Assembly (NCBI GenBank): GCA_020025135.1
Contig: JAHHSQ010000004.1
Coordinates: 1 to 61,135, forward strand
DNA length: 61,135 nucleotides
Direction of reading: 5' to 3'
Source of the DNA: Pectinatus sp.
Lineage (GTDB): Bacteria > Bacillota > Negativicutes > Selenomonadales > Selenomonadaceae
Under the pieces are notes generated by a model. The model saw only the letters and a program-made list of their open reading frames with translations, did no database searches and was not told the DNA's origin. Position numbers and translations under genes: made by a program. Positions 36,430 through 45,804 of this stretch are shown one piece after another. Every line of letters starts with the position of its first letter. Within the stretch, counting starts at the first letter, position 1.

Positions 36430-37152
36430 ATGAACATAGATAATATTTCTACACTGTTAGATGTAGTACAATCTGAAGCAGTTTTAAAAGTGGGACAACG
36501 CGTAGAGATTAATGATTTTATGGCTCCCCAAAATGAAGAAGATGAAGAAAGTGATATTAAGACATACAGTAGTCGCATTGAAGATATAAGAGAGGGCAAG
36601 ATGTATTTGGCAATGCCCTTAGATGATAAATTGCGACCGATTATTCCACCCGCTGGTAAAATGATTGAAGGTCGGGTTTTTAATAATAAAATAGGTTATA
36701 GTTTTCGGGCGGTCTACGAGCAAATAAAAAATATTCCTTTGCCAACTTGGGTAGTACAAATACCGCCAACTATGATAAAATGTCAAGAGAGACGGTTTGT
36801 GCGCGTCACAATCAATTTGCCGATTCGCGTTAATATTTCTAATCCAGATGGTAGTATCGGCAAGGTATATCGCACGCATACCATCGATATCAGTGGGAAT
36901 GGTTTAGCTTTTTTGGTTTCAGAAAACATTCCTGTTAGGACAAAACTCATCATTGAAACCGATTTAATACCGTCAGTGGGAATTATTTCTACATTTGCCG
37001 TGGTTAGACGTTGTATAGTTCAGAAAAATAAATTAAACTATTTAGTAGGGGTAGAATTTGTAGATTTTTCCCGCCAAACACAAAACAAATTAATTCGGTA
37101 TCTTTTTACCAAACAGAGACAATTACTTAATAAAGGAATTATGGTAAAATAA
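36430..37152 (+). CDS. PilZ-domain, YcgR-like c-di-GMP flagellar brake protein
   Basis: A 240-residue protein with an N-terminal YcgR-like beta domain (VGQRVEINDF, GKMYLAMPLDDK) and a C-terminal PilZ domain whose c-di-GMP-binding residues are intact: RRFVRV (RxxxR type) and DISGNG (D/NxSxxG). Its placement between flhG and cheB links c-di-GMP to motility. It probably slows or disengages the motor, by analogy with YcgR/YpfA. The SD is weak (AGAGA). Confidence 0.88.
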   Translation: MNIDNISTLLDVVQSEAVLKVGQRVEINDFMAPQNEEDEESDIKTYSSRIEDIREGKMYLAMPLDDKLRPIIPPAGKMIEGRVFNNKIGYSFRAVYEQIKNIPLPTWVVQIPPTMIKCQERRFVRVTINLPIRVNISNPDGSIGKVYRTHTIDISGNGLAFLVSENIPVRTKLIIETDLIPSVGIISTFAVVRRCIVQKNKLNYLVGVEFVDFSRQTQNKLIRYLFTKQRQLLNKGIMVK

Positions 37153-37165
37153 GGGGTGGAATATT

Positions 37166-38215
37166 TTGATACGCGTTTTGATTGCTGATGACTCTGCCTT
37201 TATGCGTAAAGTCCTATCAGATTTATTTTCTTCTAGACCAGATTTTCAAGTCGTGGGTACAGCGATAAATGGACAAGATGCAGTACAAAAGGTGGCAGCA
37301 TTAAAGCCAGATGTCCTCACTTTAGATATAAATATGCCAGTAATGAATGGCCTAGAAGCTTTAAAGATAATTATGGAAAATACTCCATTGCCTGTTGTCA
37401 TGTTGAGTAGTTTGACAAAAAGTGGCACAGAGGAAACGATAAAAGCCTTGGAACTAGGTGCCGTTGAATTTGTCAATAAACCAGATGGTAGTATTTCAAA
37501 GATAAATGATATTGCCGATGAAATTGTGGAAAAATGTCATGCTGCGATAAGAGCCAATATGCGTTCGGTGACGAGAGACATTTCCTATAAAAATTCCTTG
37601 AATGAGCACGAACCGCTTCATTTGTCGCTTTTTAATCACAGGGATAAGTTGGTAGTAATTGGCACGTCTACCGGAGGGCCAAAAGCTTTGCAGAGCGTTA
37701 TCACTAAATTGCCAGCTAGTTTACCTTGCGGCGTATTAGTAGTACAGCATATGCCAGCAGGTTTTACCAAATCTTTGGCGAATAGATTAGATGAGTTATC
37801 TGCTATCCATGTCAAAGAGGCAGAGCAGGGTGAAGAAATTAAACCAGGTTGGGTTTATATCGCTCCTGGCAATTACCATATGCGAGTTTTGAATAGCTTA
37901 AAAGGTAAGGTAATTTCGCTCGGACAAGACCCACCAATTGGTAACCATCGCCCTTCCGTCAATGCGCTGTTTGAATCGGTTGCTCCTTTCGGCAGAAGTA
38001 TAGTTGCGGTTATTATGACTGGGATGGGGTGTGATGGCTCCATCGGAATGAAGAAAATTAGCGATGCACATGGATATGTAATTGCAGAAGATAAATCGAC
38101 TTGTGTTGTTTATGGCATGCCGAAGGCAGTCGTAGATATGGGAATAGCAGACGAAGTTTTGCCTGTTAATCGCATTGCCGATGCCATAGTAGAAGCTGTA
38201 AAAAGAATTTATTGA
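37166..38215 (+). CDS. cheB: Chemotaxis protein-glutamate methylesterase CheB
   Basis: CheB demethylates and deamidates chemoreceptors in adaptation. It has 349 residues: a receiver with phospho-acceptor D54 (LTLDINMPVMNG), a linker, and the esterase domain with catalytic Ser in IGTSTGGPKAL, His in VVQHMPAGF and Asp in IMTGMGCDG. The start is TTG with AAGGGGTGG. It opens the cheB-cheA-cheW-cheC-cheD block. Confidence 0.96.
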   Translation: MIRVLIADDSAFMRKVLSDLFSSRPDFQVVGTAINGQDAVQKVAALKPDVLTLDINMPVMNGLEALKIIMENTPLPVVMLSSLTKSGTEETIKALELGAVEFVNKPDGSISKINDIADEIVEKCHAAIRANMRSVTRDISYKNSLNEHEPLHLSLFNHRDKLVVIGTSTGGPKALQSVITKLPASLPCGVLVVQHMPAGFTKSLANRLDELSAIHVKEAEQGEEIKPGWVYIAPGNYHMRVLNSLKGKVISLGQDPPIGNHRPSVNALFESVAPFGRSIVAVIMTGMGCDGSIGMKKISDAHGYVIAEDKSTCVVYGMPKAVVDMGIADEVLPVNRIADAIVEAVKRIY

Positions 38216-38234
38216 GGTTGTGGGGGAATGATGA

Positions 38235-40349
38235 ATGGATACTAATCAGTATATGGAGATGTTTCTGGAAGAATCTCAAGACCATTTACAATCATTAAAT
38301 GATCAGCTTTTGGTGCTTGAAAAAGATCCAGGAGATTCAGATGCGATAAACGAAATTTTTAGAAGTGCCCATACGCTAAAGGGTATGTCTGCTACGATGG
38401 GTTATACGAAGATTGCCGAGTTGACGCATGATATGGAAAACGTCCTCGATTTAATCCGTAATGACAAATTAGAAGCTAGCGAAGATATTGTCGATATTCT
38501 CTTTCATTGTGTCGATGCTTTGACTCAGATGGTAGCTAATGTCAGCAATGGCGATGCAGAAGATGCTTCCGTAGATACAACTGATTTAGTTTCGGAATTG
38601 AATAACATTGCCAATGGCGGAGCTCCAGCAGCCACTGCGAATACATCTGCCCAAACAGCTGCACCAGCTCCACAAGCAGCTCCTGCTTCAAGTGACAACG
38701 GGGTAGCTCCTGTTGTTCAAGAAGGGACGATTGGTTACACAGATGTCGATATAGATGTTCTCAATAAGGCCAAAAGTTCTGGTATGGAAGCTATGCATAT
38801 CAAAATCACGCTCAGTGAAACCTGTATGCTCAAGGGCGTGCGCGTTTACATGGTCATGTCTGCTTTAGAAGAAATGGGGACAGTTGTTAAATCAGTGCCT
38901 CCAGCGGAAGACTTGGAAAAGGAAAAGTTTGGTCTTAGCTTTGAATTAGTATTTATCACCGGCGAAGAATTAAAGAAAATAGAAGACACCATCAATGGTA
39001 TCTCTGAAATAGAATCCATCAGCATCAATATTATCGATGTAGAAAAATTGGAAGCAGGTGAACAGAAAGTAGCTGCTTCTAGCCCCGCTCCAACACCACA
39101 ACCAGTTGCTCCAGCGCCAAAACCAGCCTCTAAACCAGTGGCTAAGAAAGAGGCTTCAGCAAAAAAGGCAGCTTCTTCTCATCACGATATCATGAAAACC
39201 AGCCAATCCGTCCGCGTCAGCATTGATAAGTTAGATGCGCTGATGAATTTAGTCGGCGAATTGGTTATCAATAAAACTCGCTTGGAACAGATTGGTAGTA
39301 CACACCGTATTTCTGAATTGGTAGAAACGGTCGAACAGATGGATAGGGTTACAGGTGATTTACAATCTATTGTCATGAAGGTCAGAATGGTGCCGGTTGG
39401 CCAAGTATTTAACCGCTTCCCACGTGTGGTACGTGATTTAGCTAAGGAATTGAATAAAGAAGTTAATTTGACCATTGAAGGGGAAGAAACAGAGTTAGAT
39501 AGAACTGTCATCGACGAAATCGGCGACCCATTAGTGCATTTAATCAGAAACTCTATGGACCATGGTATTGAACATCCAGATGAACGTGAAGCGATGGGTA
39601 AACCGCGCGTTGGCGAAGTTAAACTCATTGCCCGTCATGAAGGCAATAATGTCATCATCATTGTTAGCGACGATGGGGCTGGAATTGATACCGAAAGGGT
39701 TAAACAGAAAGCGGTAGAAAAGGGCATCATCACTCAAGAAGATGCTGACCATATGACGCAAGCAGAAGCAGACCGCATTATCTTCTTGCCAGGTTTCTCT
39801 ACTTCTGATGTTATCACCGACGTTTCTGGTCGTGGTGTCGGCATGGACGTTGTTCAGACCACTATTGAAGCTTTGGGCGGTGTTATTGATGTAGAAACCA
39901 AGGAACATGTGGGCAGTATCTTTAAAATTAAGTTGCCATTAACCTTGGCCATTATTCAGGCTCTTTTGGTCAAAATACAGGAAGAAATTTACGCTATTCC
40001 TTTGGCTGCTATCGACAGCACCATTAATATCACCTTAGATGATATTAAGACCATTCAAAATAAAGAAACTATCGTTATCCGCGGTGAAATTATTCCAATT
40101 GTACGCTTAGATAGAGCATTGCATCTCCAACGTGTTGAAGAACAAAATAGTGAAGAAATATACGTAGTTATCGTGCATATTGGCAATAAAAAATGTGGTA
40201 TCATGGTAGATAAGTTGATTGGTCAACAGGAAATAGTCATCAAGACATTAGGAAAATTATTGTCAGGCATTAAAGTTATTTCCGGTGCTACCGTCTTAGG
40301 CAATGGCCAAATTGCCTTAATTCTTGACGTTGCCATGCTTATGCAATAG
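38235..40349 (+). CDS. cheA: Chemotaxis histidine kinase CheA
   Basis: CheA autophosphorylates and passes phosphate to CheY and CheB. It has 704 residues in five domains: Hpt with H46 (RSAHTLKGMSATMG), Pro/Ala linker, P2 docking domain (about 175-270), Ala/Pro/Lys linker, dimerisation region (VRVSIDKLDALMNLVGELV), ATPase with N-box HLIRNSMDHGIE and G-box DDGAGID/GRGVGMDVV, and a CheW-like P5. It is 20 bases after cheB. Confidence 0.97.
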   Translation: MDTNQYMEMFLEESQDHLQSLNDQLLVLEKDPGDSDAINEIFRSAHTLKGMSATMGYTKIAELTHDMENVLDLIRNDKLEASEDIVDILFHCVDALTQMVANVSNGDAEDASVDTTDLVSELNNIANGGAPAATANTSAQTAAPAPQAAPASSDNGVAPVVQEGTIGYTDVDIDVLNKAKSSGMEAMHIKITLSETCMLKGVRVYMVMSALEEMGTVVKSVPPAEDLEKEKFGLSFELVFITGEELKKIEDTINGISEIESISINIIDVEKLEAGEQKVAASSPAPTPQPVAPAPKPASKPVAKKEASAKKAASSHHDIMKTSQSVRVSIDKLDALMNLVGELVINKTRLEQIGSTHRISELVETVEQMDRVTGDLQSIVMKVRMVPVGQVFNRFPRVVRDLAKELNKEVNLTIEGEETELDRTVIDEIGDPLVHLIRNSMDHGIEHPDEREAMGKPRVGEVKLIARHEGNNVIIIVSDDGAGIDTERVKQKAVEKGIITQEDADHMTQAEADRIIFLPGFSTSDVITDVSGRGVGMDVVQTTIEALGGVIDVETKEHVGSIFKIKLPLTLAIIQALLVKIQEEIYAIPLAAIDSTINITLDDIKTIQNKETIVIRGEIIPIVRLDRALHLQRVEEQNSEEIYVVIVHIGNKKCGIMVDKLIGQQEIVIKTLGKLLSGIKVISGATVLGNGQIALILDVAMLMQ

Positions 40350-40366
40350 GGAAAGGGGAAAAAACG

Positions 40367-40846
40367 ATGGAACAGCAGAATAAGGAAGTAGCTAAAAAAG
40401 AAATTCAGATTGTTGCTTTTAAGTTGAAGCGCGAAGAATATGGCATGAGTATTCTCAATGTAGAAGAAATCAAGCGATTGACGGATATCACGCGTGTTCC
40501 CTTTACACCGCCTTTTATTAAAGGAGTTATGAACTTGCGTGGCAGTGTTTTGCCGGTTATTGATTTGAAAAATAGAATTGGTTTACCAGATGCTGAATAC
40601 ACGGATGCAACACGCATCATAGTCGTCAAATTGGACGATATTACTGTTGGCATGATAGTGGATGCGGTAACAGAAGTTTTGACGATTAAAGAGAGCCACA
40701 TTACAAACTCCAAACAAATTGCTACCAATGCAGATGTTCATAATGAAGCCAATAAATTTATCAACGGCATTGGCAATCTCAACAACCGCTTGATTATTTT
40801 ATTGAACTTGGATGAAATTTTAGGATTTGCCGGAGAAAACAAATAA
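40367..40846 (+). CDS. cheW: Chemotaxis coupling protein CheW
   Basis: CheW links receptors to CheA. It has 159 residues with QIVAFKLKREEYGMSILNVEEI, shown in parts as QIVAFKLKREEYGM and SILNVEEI, and the family signature GVMNLRGSVLPVIDLKNRIG. The sequence is moderately diverged near the C-terminus but complete. It is 18 bases after cheA and 13 before cheC. Confidence 0.96.
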   Translation: MEQQNKEVAKKEIQIVAFKLKREEYGMSILNVEEIKRLTDITRVPFTPPFIKGVMNLRGSVLPVIDLKNRIGLPDAEYTDATRIIVVKLDDITVGMIVDAVTEVLTIKESHITNSKQIATNADVHNEANKFINGIGNLNNRLIILLNLDEILGFAGENK

Positions 40847-40859
40847 CGAGGTGGGCATT

Positions 40860-41471
40860 GTGAATTTACTAGATTTATCAAGTATGCAGTTGGATGCAAT
40901 CAGAGAAATAGGTAATATTGGGGCGGGAAATTCTGCCACCGCCTTGTCCCAACTAATCAATAAAAAAATTGATATGGATGTGCCAAATGCTTCTGTTGTA
41001 CCGTTGGGCGAAATTCCAGATTTGGTCGGCGGTCCAGAAGCAATGATTGTCGGCATTTTCCTCCGCGTTTACGGTAAAGCCCCTGGTAGTGTTCTCTTTT
41101 TCATGCCGAAGGCTAGTGCTTTTTACTTGGCGGAACAGTTGTTAGGAGAACATAAAGACCCTGCCGATGAGCTGACTGATATGGATAAATCGGCTATCAT
41201 GGAAATCGGCAACATTTTGACTGGTGCTTATCTCAATGCTTTATCTCACTACACTAAATTGAATTTATTGCCATCCATACCGGCTATTGCCATGGATATG
41301 GCCGGAGCCATTCTCAATATCATCATTGCTCAACTCGGTCAGATTGGCGACCACGCTTTGGTTATGGAAACCAGATTTTTATCAGAGGATAAAGGTATTA
41401 ATGGACAGTTCTTTTTAGTACCTGACCCAGGTTCTCTCCAAATTATTTTAAATTCGATAGGGATGGAATAA
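40860..41471 (+). CDS. cheC: CheY-P phosphatase CheC
   Basis: CheC dephosphorylates CheY-P and partners with CheD in adaptation. It has 203 residues with two phosphatase motifs: AIREIGNIGAGNSATALSQL near the start (E, N) and KSAIMEIGNILTGAYLNALS in the second half. GTG 40860 is chosen because GAGGTG lies six bases upstream; the frame continues upstream into cheW without a ribosome site. It lies three bases ahead of cheD. Confidence 0.94.
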   Translation: MNLLDLSSMQLDAIREIGNIGAGNSATALSQLINKKIDMDVPNASVVPLGEIPDLVGGPEAMIVGIFLRVYGKAPGSVLFFMPKASAFYLAEQLLGEHKDPADELTDMDKSAIMEIGNILTGAYLNALSHYTKLNLLPSIPAIAMDMAGAILNIIIAQLGQIGDHALVMETRFLSEDKGINGQFFLVPDPGSLQIILNSIGME

Positions 41472-41473
41472 GT

Positions 41474-41959
41474 ATGGAAGAATTATTGAAGGTTGGTATT
41501 GCCGACTATAAAGTTGGCACGGCTCCAAATCGCATTATCAGTTATGGACTAGGTTCTTGTATGGGCATTTTTCTCTACGATGCCATCAGCAAAATTGGTG
41601 GTTTGGTACATGTATTGTTACCAGATAGTACCAAATCTTTAGCGACTACCAATAAGGCAAAATTTGCCGACACAGGTATTCCGCTCTTAATTGATGCCGT
41701 ACAGGCGAAAGGTGCGTCCAAGTTTCGCTTAGTAGCTAAAATTGCCGGTGGAGCGCAGATGTTCCAATTTGCCAATCCTTCCCAAATAATGGAAGTTGGT
41801 AAACGGAATATTGAATATGTGCGTAAAACCCTCCAAAGCAATTCCATCCGCATCGTCGCTGAAGATGTTGGTGGCACTTATGGTAGAACGGTAGAGGCAG
41901 ATTTAAATACCGGTTTGTATAAAATAAAAACCGTCAGCAAGGGTGAAAAGACGATTTGA
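41474..41959 (+). CDS. cheD: Chemoreceptor glutamine deamidase CheD
   Basis: CheD deamidates receptor glutamines and is inhibited/recruited by CheC. It has 161 residues with the catalytic cysteine C29 in YGLGSCMGIFLYD and histidine H46 in GGLVHVLLPDS. The DVGGTYGRTVEADLNTG region near the end is typical. It overlaps the next gene by four bases. Confidence 0.95.
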   Translation: MEELLKVGIADYKVGTAPNRIISYGLGSCMGIFLYDAISKIGGLVHVLLPDSTKSLATTNKAKFADTGIPLLIDAVQAKGASKFRLVAKIAGGAQMFQFANPSQIMEVGKRNIEYVRKTLQSNSIRIVAEDVGGTYGRTVEADLNTGLYKIKTVSKGEKTI

Positions 41960-42387
41960 AAGACTTAATGGATTTAAACATAATGGTGAAAAAATTGACT
42001 AAACGAGACTTTATGCCATTAGTTATAATATCCTTGCTGGCTGGTTTTATAGGTGCTATGACGGTATTATGGACCGGTCTGTACTGTGGCTATCCAGTCA
42101 TGTTGATATTGAAAAGAGTTATTGTCATGTTCTATCTGACAGTCCCTCTTTTCTATGTCTTTATGTGGATATTGCAAGAATTTTTGTGGTCTGTGATAGA
42201 GCGCAAAGTATTGCAGATTTTACCGACTATGGTTAAGGAAGCAAAGGCAGAAGATATGGCCACTCCACAGACAGTTCAAGGTAAAGGGGAAGAAGAAAAA
42301 GCCACTGTCCAAGAAGATGTTACAGCGGACATAGGTAGTGAAAGTTCTACGCCCAAAAATATTGACAGCTCGGATGATGTTCAATGA
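41956..42387 (+). CDS. Unrecognised two-span membrane protein between cheD and sigD
   Basis: A 143-residue protein I do not recognise. It has two predicted membrane spans (about 18-40, PLVIISLLAGFIGAMTVLW, and 48-75, MLILKRVIVMFYLTVPLFYV), a short amphipathic segment and a Glu/Ser/Asp-rich C-terminal tail of about 50 residues. TTG 41956 overlaps the cheD stop and has AAGGGTG ten bases ahead; ATG 41968 is the alternative. Tight coupling to cheD suggests a motility role, but none can be assigned. Confidence 0.75.
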   Translation: MKDLMDLNIMVKKLTKRDFMPLVIISLLAGFIGAMTVLWTGLYCGYPVMLILKRVIVMFYLTVPLFYVFMWILQEFLWSVIERKVLQILPTMVKEAKAEDMATPQTVQGKGEEEKATVQEDVTADIGSESSTPKNIDSSDDVQ

Positions 42388-42522
42388 GTAAGCAGTGGCT
42401 GATTCAGCCCCTATTTCCTTGATAGAATAAAATCATTTGCCGTTAAAAAATATTTGTTGGCGCCATGTTTTGGCCTAATAAAGCTCAGAAATTGACCAAT
42501 ATGGAAGAAGGAGGCGTTCCTA

Positions 42523-43281
42523 GTGAATGATAAGGCGTCTTTTTCTGCTGTCGAAATTGCAAATTTATGGCAAAAATATAAGTCGACAGATAGTCGAGAA
42601 ATAAGAAATCTTCTTATAGAAAATTATTTACCGCTGGTTCATCGTGTCGTCGAACACTTGGCTTTTAATTTGCCTAGCCATATTGAAAGAGATGATTTGG
42701 TGAGCAGTGGTTTTTTTGGTTTAATGGATGCTATCGCTAAATTTAAACCAGAAATGAAAATTAAATTTGAAACCTATGCTTATAATCGTATTCGTGGGTC
42801 TATATTAGATTATTTGCGTTCAAAAGATTGGCTGTCGGTTTCATTGCGAAAGCAAATTAAACAGTATGAAAACATACATACCGCGTTAGAAGCTAAGTTA
42901 AGGCATACTCCAACCAAAAATGAGTTAGCAGAGGCAATGGGTATCAGTTTAAAGTCCTTGTATCGCATAGAAAGTAATATTAATTCCGCCAATTTTACTC
43001 CCTTGGAGAGTTATCTCGATATGGAATATTTGGCTAGTAATGATTATTGTGAACCAGATGAACGTTTGAACCGCGAATATGTACGTGAAAAATTGACGGA
43101 AGCTATTGATACTCTTTCCGAAAAGGAAAAAATGGTAATTGGTTTGTATTATTCGGAAGATTTGACTTTAAAGGAAATCAGTCTTATCTTAAATGTGTCA
43201 GAGGCTAGAGTTAGTCAGATTCATAAGAAAGCCATTTTTCGTTTGCGGAGCTGTTTAGCTAGTTCTAAGGATGACCTTTAA
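42523..43281 (+). CDS. sigD: Flagellar/motility RNA polymerase sigma factor SigD (FliA)
   Basis: SigD (sigma-28) directs late flagellar and chemotaxis promoters. It has 252 residues with region 2 (LPSHIERDDLVSSGFFGLMDAI; in parts LPSHIERDDLV and SSGFFGLMDAI), region 3 and region 4 helix-turn-helix (LTLKEISLILNVSEARVSQIHKKA; in parts LTLKEISLILNV and SEARVSQIHKKA). The start is GTG after GAAGGAGG. A 135-base spacer before it has a weak hairpin (GGCT/AGCC) and no clear promoter. Confidence 0.95.
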   Translation: MNDKASFSAVEIANLWQKYKSTDSREIRNLLIENYLPLVHRVVEHLAFNLPSHIERDDLVSSGFFGLMDAIAKFKPEMKIKFETYAYNRIRGSILDYLRSKDWLSVSLRKQIKQYENIHTALEAKLRHTPTKNELAEAMGISLKSLYRIESNINSANFTPLESYLDMEYLASNDYCEPDERLNREYVREKLTEAIDTLSEKEKMVIGLYYSEDLTLKEISLILNVSEARVSQIHKKAIFRLRSCLASSKDDL

Positions 43282-43800
43282 ACGCGCCAGTAGAGCGAGG
43301 TATTTTGCCTATGTGTTAAATAATGAATGAGGTAAAATACAGCCACAAGTGTGGCATATTATCACTTGTAAGGAGAGAGTATTCTAGATATAGATTGTCG
43401 ACTATCTTTCATTGTAAGTGTAAGTTTCTATCATCACCCAGTATTATTTTGATGTAATTGTGTGAGTTTTTGCTGGCCTAAATAAGTTGGCTATAAATAT
43501 AGATTAAGCAAAGCAATAAAATACAAAAAAATAAAATAGGATAGGGGGTAGTTGCCGATATCTAAAAATCAATAATATTGTAGAAGTCAAAAAAAGATAC
43601 AATTCCTATATAAAAAATAACTATATTTTGCTAGTTGTAATGGAGATTTTTTAGTATGTATAGGCATCAATACTAGTATGTGGGAGCGTTGTATCTTGGT
43701 TTACGGCAAAATTAGATATGTGATTAATATTTAAATTTAGCTTGTAGAACATAGAATTAAGCAATATTTATATGTTTTTTTAGATTAGACAACGGTTGCT
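43282..43800. other. Spacer after sigD with alternative hairpins and an IS scrap
   Basis: About 0.5 kb without a gene. An 11-bp stem, GTATTTTGCCT (43300-43310) with AGGTAAAATAC (43330-43340), lies just after sigD. GCCAC/GTGGC (43342-43355) then competes with ACAAGTG/CACTTGT (43345-43369), followed by an SD-like AAGGAGAG with no good frame after it. A tnpB scrap follows at 43541-43620. Confidence 0.6.
43541..43620 (+). mobile_element. tnpB fragment (IS605 family)
   Basis: About 75 bases read GSCRYLKINNIVEVKKRYNS and are clearly homologous to 52158-52232 of the larger tnpB pseudogene downstream (GSCQYIKINNIVKLEKKVQH). Both sides have decayed beyond recognition. It is a relic without function. 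Confidence 0.75.
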
Positions 43801-45366
43801 ATGGATAATAAAGCCATAGGCAGTCAAGATGTTGGTTATCTCCTAGAAATTAAGGCAGAGGGAGTTTTTTTGACCGTTTATCCATTGGCGGATGGTCAAG
43901 AGGTTCTTGACCAGATGAAGATAGTTTCTTTACTCCAGGAAAATGCGGTTACTGATATAGATGAGGAACTCATTGGCGAAGTTTTAGAGCAACGGACTGG
44001 TGAGCAAGTAGCTATTGGTTCAGTGTCTTTGCCGAAAGCGGAGTGGCATATTAGCTCTGATAAGATGACAGTGATAGTGAGCTTTGTTGAAAATTCTGAT
44101 AGTGTGCTTATAACCCCCGCTTACGTGCAGGATATGTTAGCTGAGCGAGGCATTGTATATGGTGTTATCGGAGAAAATGTGCGTTATTTGGCAGCCCATC
44201 CAGAGGAAGAAGTGCTTTTGGCACATGGCTTGCGCCCAATCGATGGTGATAATGCTTATATCAAGAAATATATTGATTTTTCTCGGCAAAATATTCCGAG
44301 TGAAATGGAATACGACCGCGTGGATTATAAAAACCTAAATCTCTTTTTTATCGTCAAAAAGGGAGATTTATTGGCGGAACGTATTCCCCAAACGAAAGGT
44401 ACACCTGGGAAAAATGTCTTTGGGCAGTTAGTCCATCCGCGAGCTGGACGGCCTCTTCCTTTAAACCCAGGGAAGAATACGCAAGTAGATGGTGATAAAC
44501 TATATTCTCTCATTGATGGACAGGCTATTGATGGGCATAATAATATTTCCGTCGTTCCCACTTTAAAAATAGATGGTGATGTCGATGTTTCGAAGGGAAA
44601 TATTCACTTTAATGGTACTATCTTTATTTCTGGCAGTTTACGGGAAGGATTTTCCGTTGTAACTAGTGGAGATATTCATATTTCAGGAACGGTTAATGGT
44701 GTGGTGGAGGGGAATTCCATCTACGTTGGCGGTGGTATTTTGGGCGCGCATGGCAATGGTTCAGTCAAAGCAAAATTAGATGTTCATTCGACCTTTATTG
44801 AAAATGCCAATGTCACTGCTGGTCGTGATGTCATAGTTTCCAATGTCATTTTACATTCTACTGTGTCTGCAGCGCATAATGTCATTGTCAAAGAGCGAAA
44901 AGGGCTTATCGTGGGCGGAAAAGTGCAGGCGGGCAATTTAATTGATGCCAGAACAGTGGGAAATACCTCTAATATTGTTACATTATTAAAAGTGGGAGAA
45001 AATCCTCTTTTGAGTAAGGAGTTGCGCGAATTAGAGCGCAAGATATCGCTGGAATCAGAGCAGTTGGAACAAATCGAAAATAATATTCATTGGCTAGAAA
45101 GTAGTGCCAATGTTGATAATAAAAAGGTTTTAGAATTGAAGCGGACGCGTTTTCTTATTGCCGGAAATTTGCAAAGAGATGAAAAGCAAGCAGATGAATT
45201 GAGTGAAGATATCGGTCAATTAGCCAGTGCTAAAATAATGGTTGATGATATTGTTTATACCGGCGTGAAGATTGTCATTCCACCTTTTATATACATTGTA
45301 CAGAGCAGTGTGCAACACGTTTGCTTTCAAGCGGGAGAAGAAAATATCGTACTTGGTTCCTATTAG
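43801..45366 (+). CDS. fapA: FapA/DUF342 flagellar-associated protein
   Basis: A 521-residue DUF342 (FapA) protein. It has an N-terminal alpha/beta region, a central right-handed beta-helix-like stretch (DGDVDVSKGNIHFNGTIFIS, SGDIHISGTVNGVVEGN, GGGILG) and a coiled coil at about 410-470. Family members affect flagellar placement or polymer/adhesion in a few bacteria; the exact role is unclear. No good SD precedes ATG 43801, so expression may depend on another start or on its own promoter, which I could not place. Confidence 0.88.
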   Translation: MDNKAIGSQDVGYLLEIKAEGVFLTVYPLADGQEVLDQMKIVSLLQENAVTDIDEELIGEVLEQRTGEQVAIGSVSLPKAEWHISSDKMTVIVSFVENSDSVLITPAYVQDMLAERGIVYGVIGENVRYLAAHPEEEVLLAHGLRPIDGDNAYIKKYIDFSRQNIPSEMEYDRVDYKNLNLFFIVKKGDLLAERIPQTKGTPGKNVFGQLVHPRAGRPLPLNPGKNTQVDGDKLYSLIDGQAIDGHNNISVVPTLKIDGDVDVSKGNIHFNGTIFISGSLREGFSVVTSGDIHISGTVNGVVEGNSIYVGGGILGAHGNGSVKAKLDVHSTFIENANVTAGRDVIVSNVILHSTVSAAHNVIVKERKGLIVGGKVQAGNLIDARTVGNTSNIVTLLKVGENPLLSKELRELERKISLESEQLEQIENNIHWLESSANVDNKKVLELKRTRFLIAGNLQRDEKQADELSEDIGQLASAKIMVDDIVYTGVKIVIPPFIYIVQSSVQHVCFQAGEENIVLGSY

Positions 45367-45386
45367 AATAGAAAGAAGATGAAGAT

Positions 45387-45713
45387 ATGCCTGTGACCCC
45401 CATTGGAAATTATCAAGCGATGTTACCAAATAGCTCGGAAGTTGGTGGCATGCAGAGTAGAGCAGACCAACAGACCTTAGCTACGCAGACGTTTGTCAAT
45501 GCGGAATTGCAAGATGATACCTATGAAAGACAGTTGCAAGTTCAGACTAAAGAAGACGTAGAGGATGGTAAGGTTAATGTGCGAGAGGAAAAGAAAAATT
45601 ATTCTCGTCAGCAGCAACGGAAACGTCATGAGGTTCAAGTAAGATTAGAGGAAGATAGGGAAGAAGAAATACGCGATGCCATTCGTGGACATAATATAGA
45701 TATTAAATTTTAG
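45387..45713 (+). CDS. Small unrecognised charged protein in the motility cluster
   Basis: A 108-residue soluble protein I do not recognise. The N-terminal 45 residues are Gln/Ser/Thr-rich (MPVTPIGNYQAMLPNS). The C-terminal half is strongly charged and helical (KNYSRQQQRKRHEVQVRLEE), probably a coiled coil. It lies 20 bases after fapA with GAAAGAAGATGAAG ahead of ATG 45387, and before the SwrB-like gene. Cotranscription suggests a motility link only. Confidence 0.7.
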   Translation: MPVTPIGNYQAMLPNSSEVGGMQSRADQQTLATQTFVNAELQDDTYERQLQVQTKEDVEDGKVNVREEKKNYSRQQQRKRHEVQVRLEEDREEEIRDAIRGHNIDIKF

Positions 45714-45804
45714 TTTCAAAAATAATTAAGTGAGCAGAAAAAAGGCAGTTACCAACTTATTGAGAAATTGTTCTCGAGCAGAAAAATGAAAGAATTTGTG
45801 TGGT

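Noticed and set aside
43553..43562. SigD-type -10 (GCCGATAT) upstream of fapA
   Set aside because: It lies inside the tnpB fragment, has no TAAA at the right spacing and is 240 bases from the gene.
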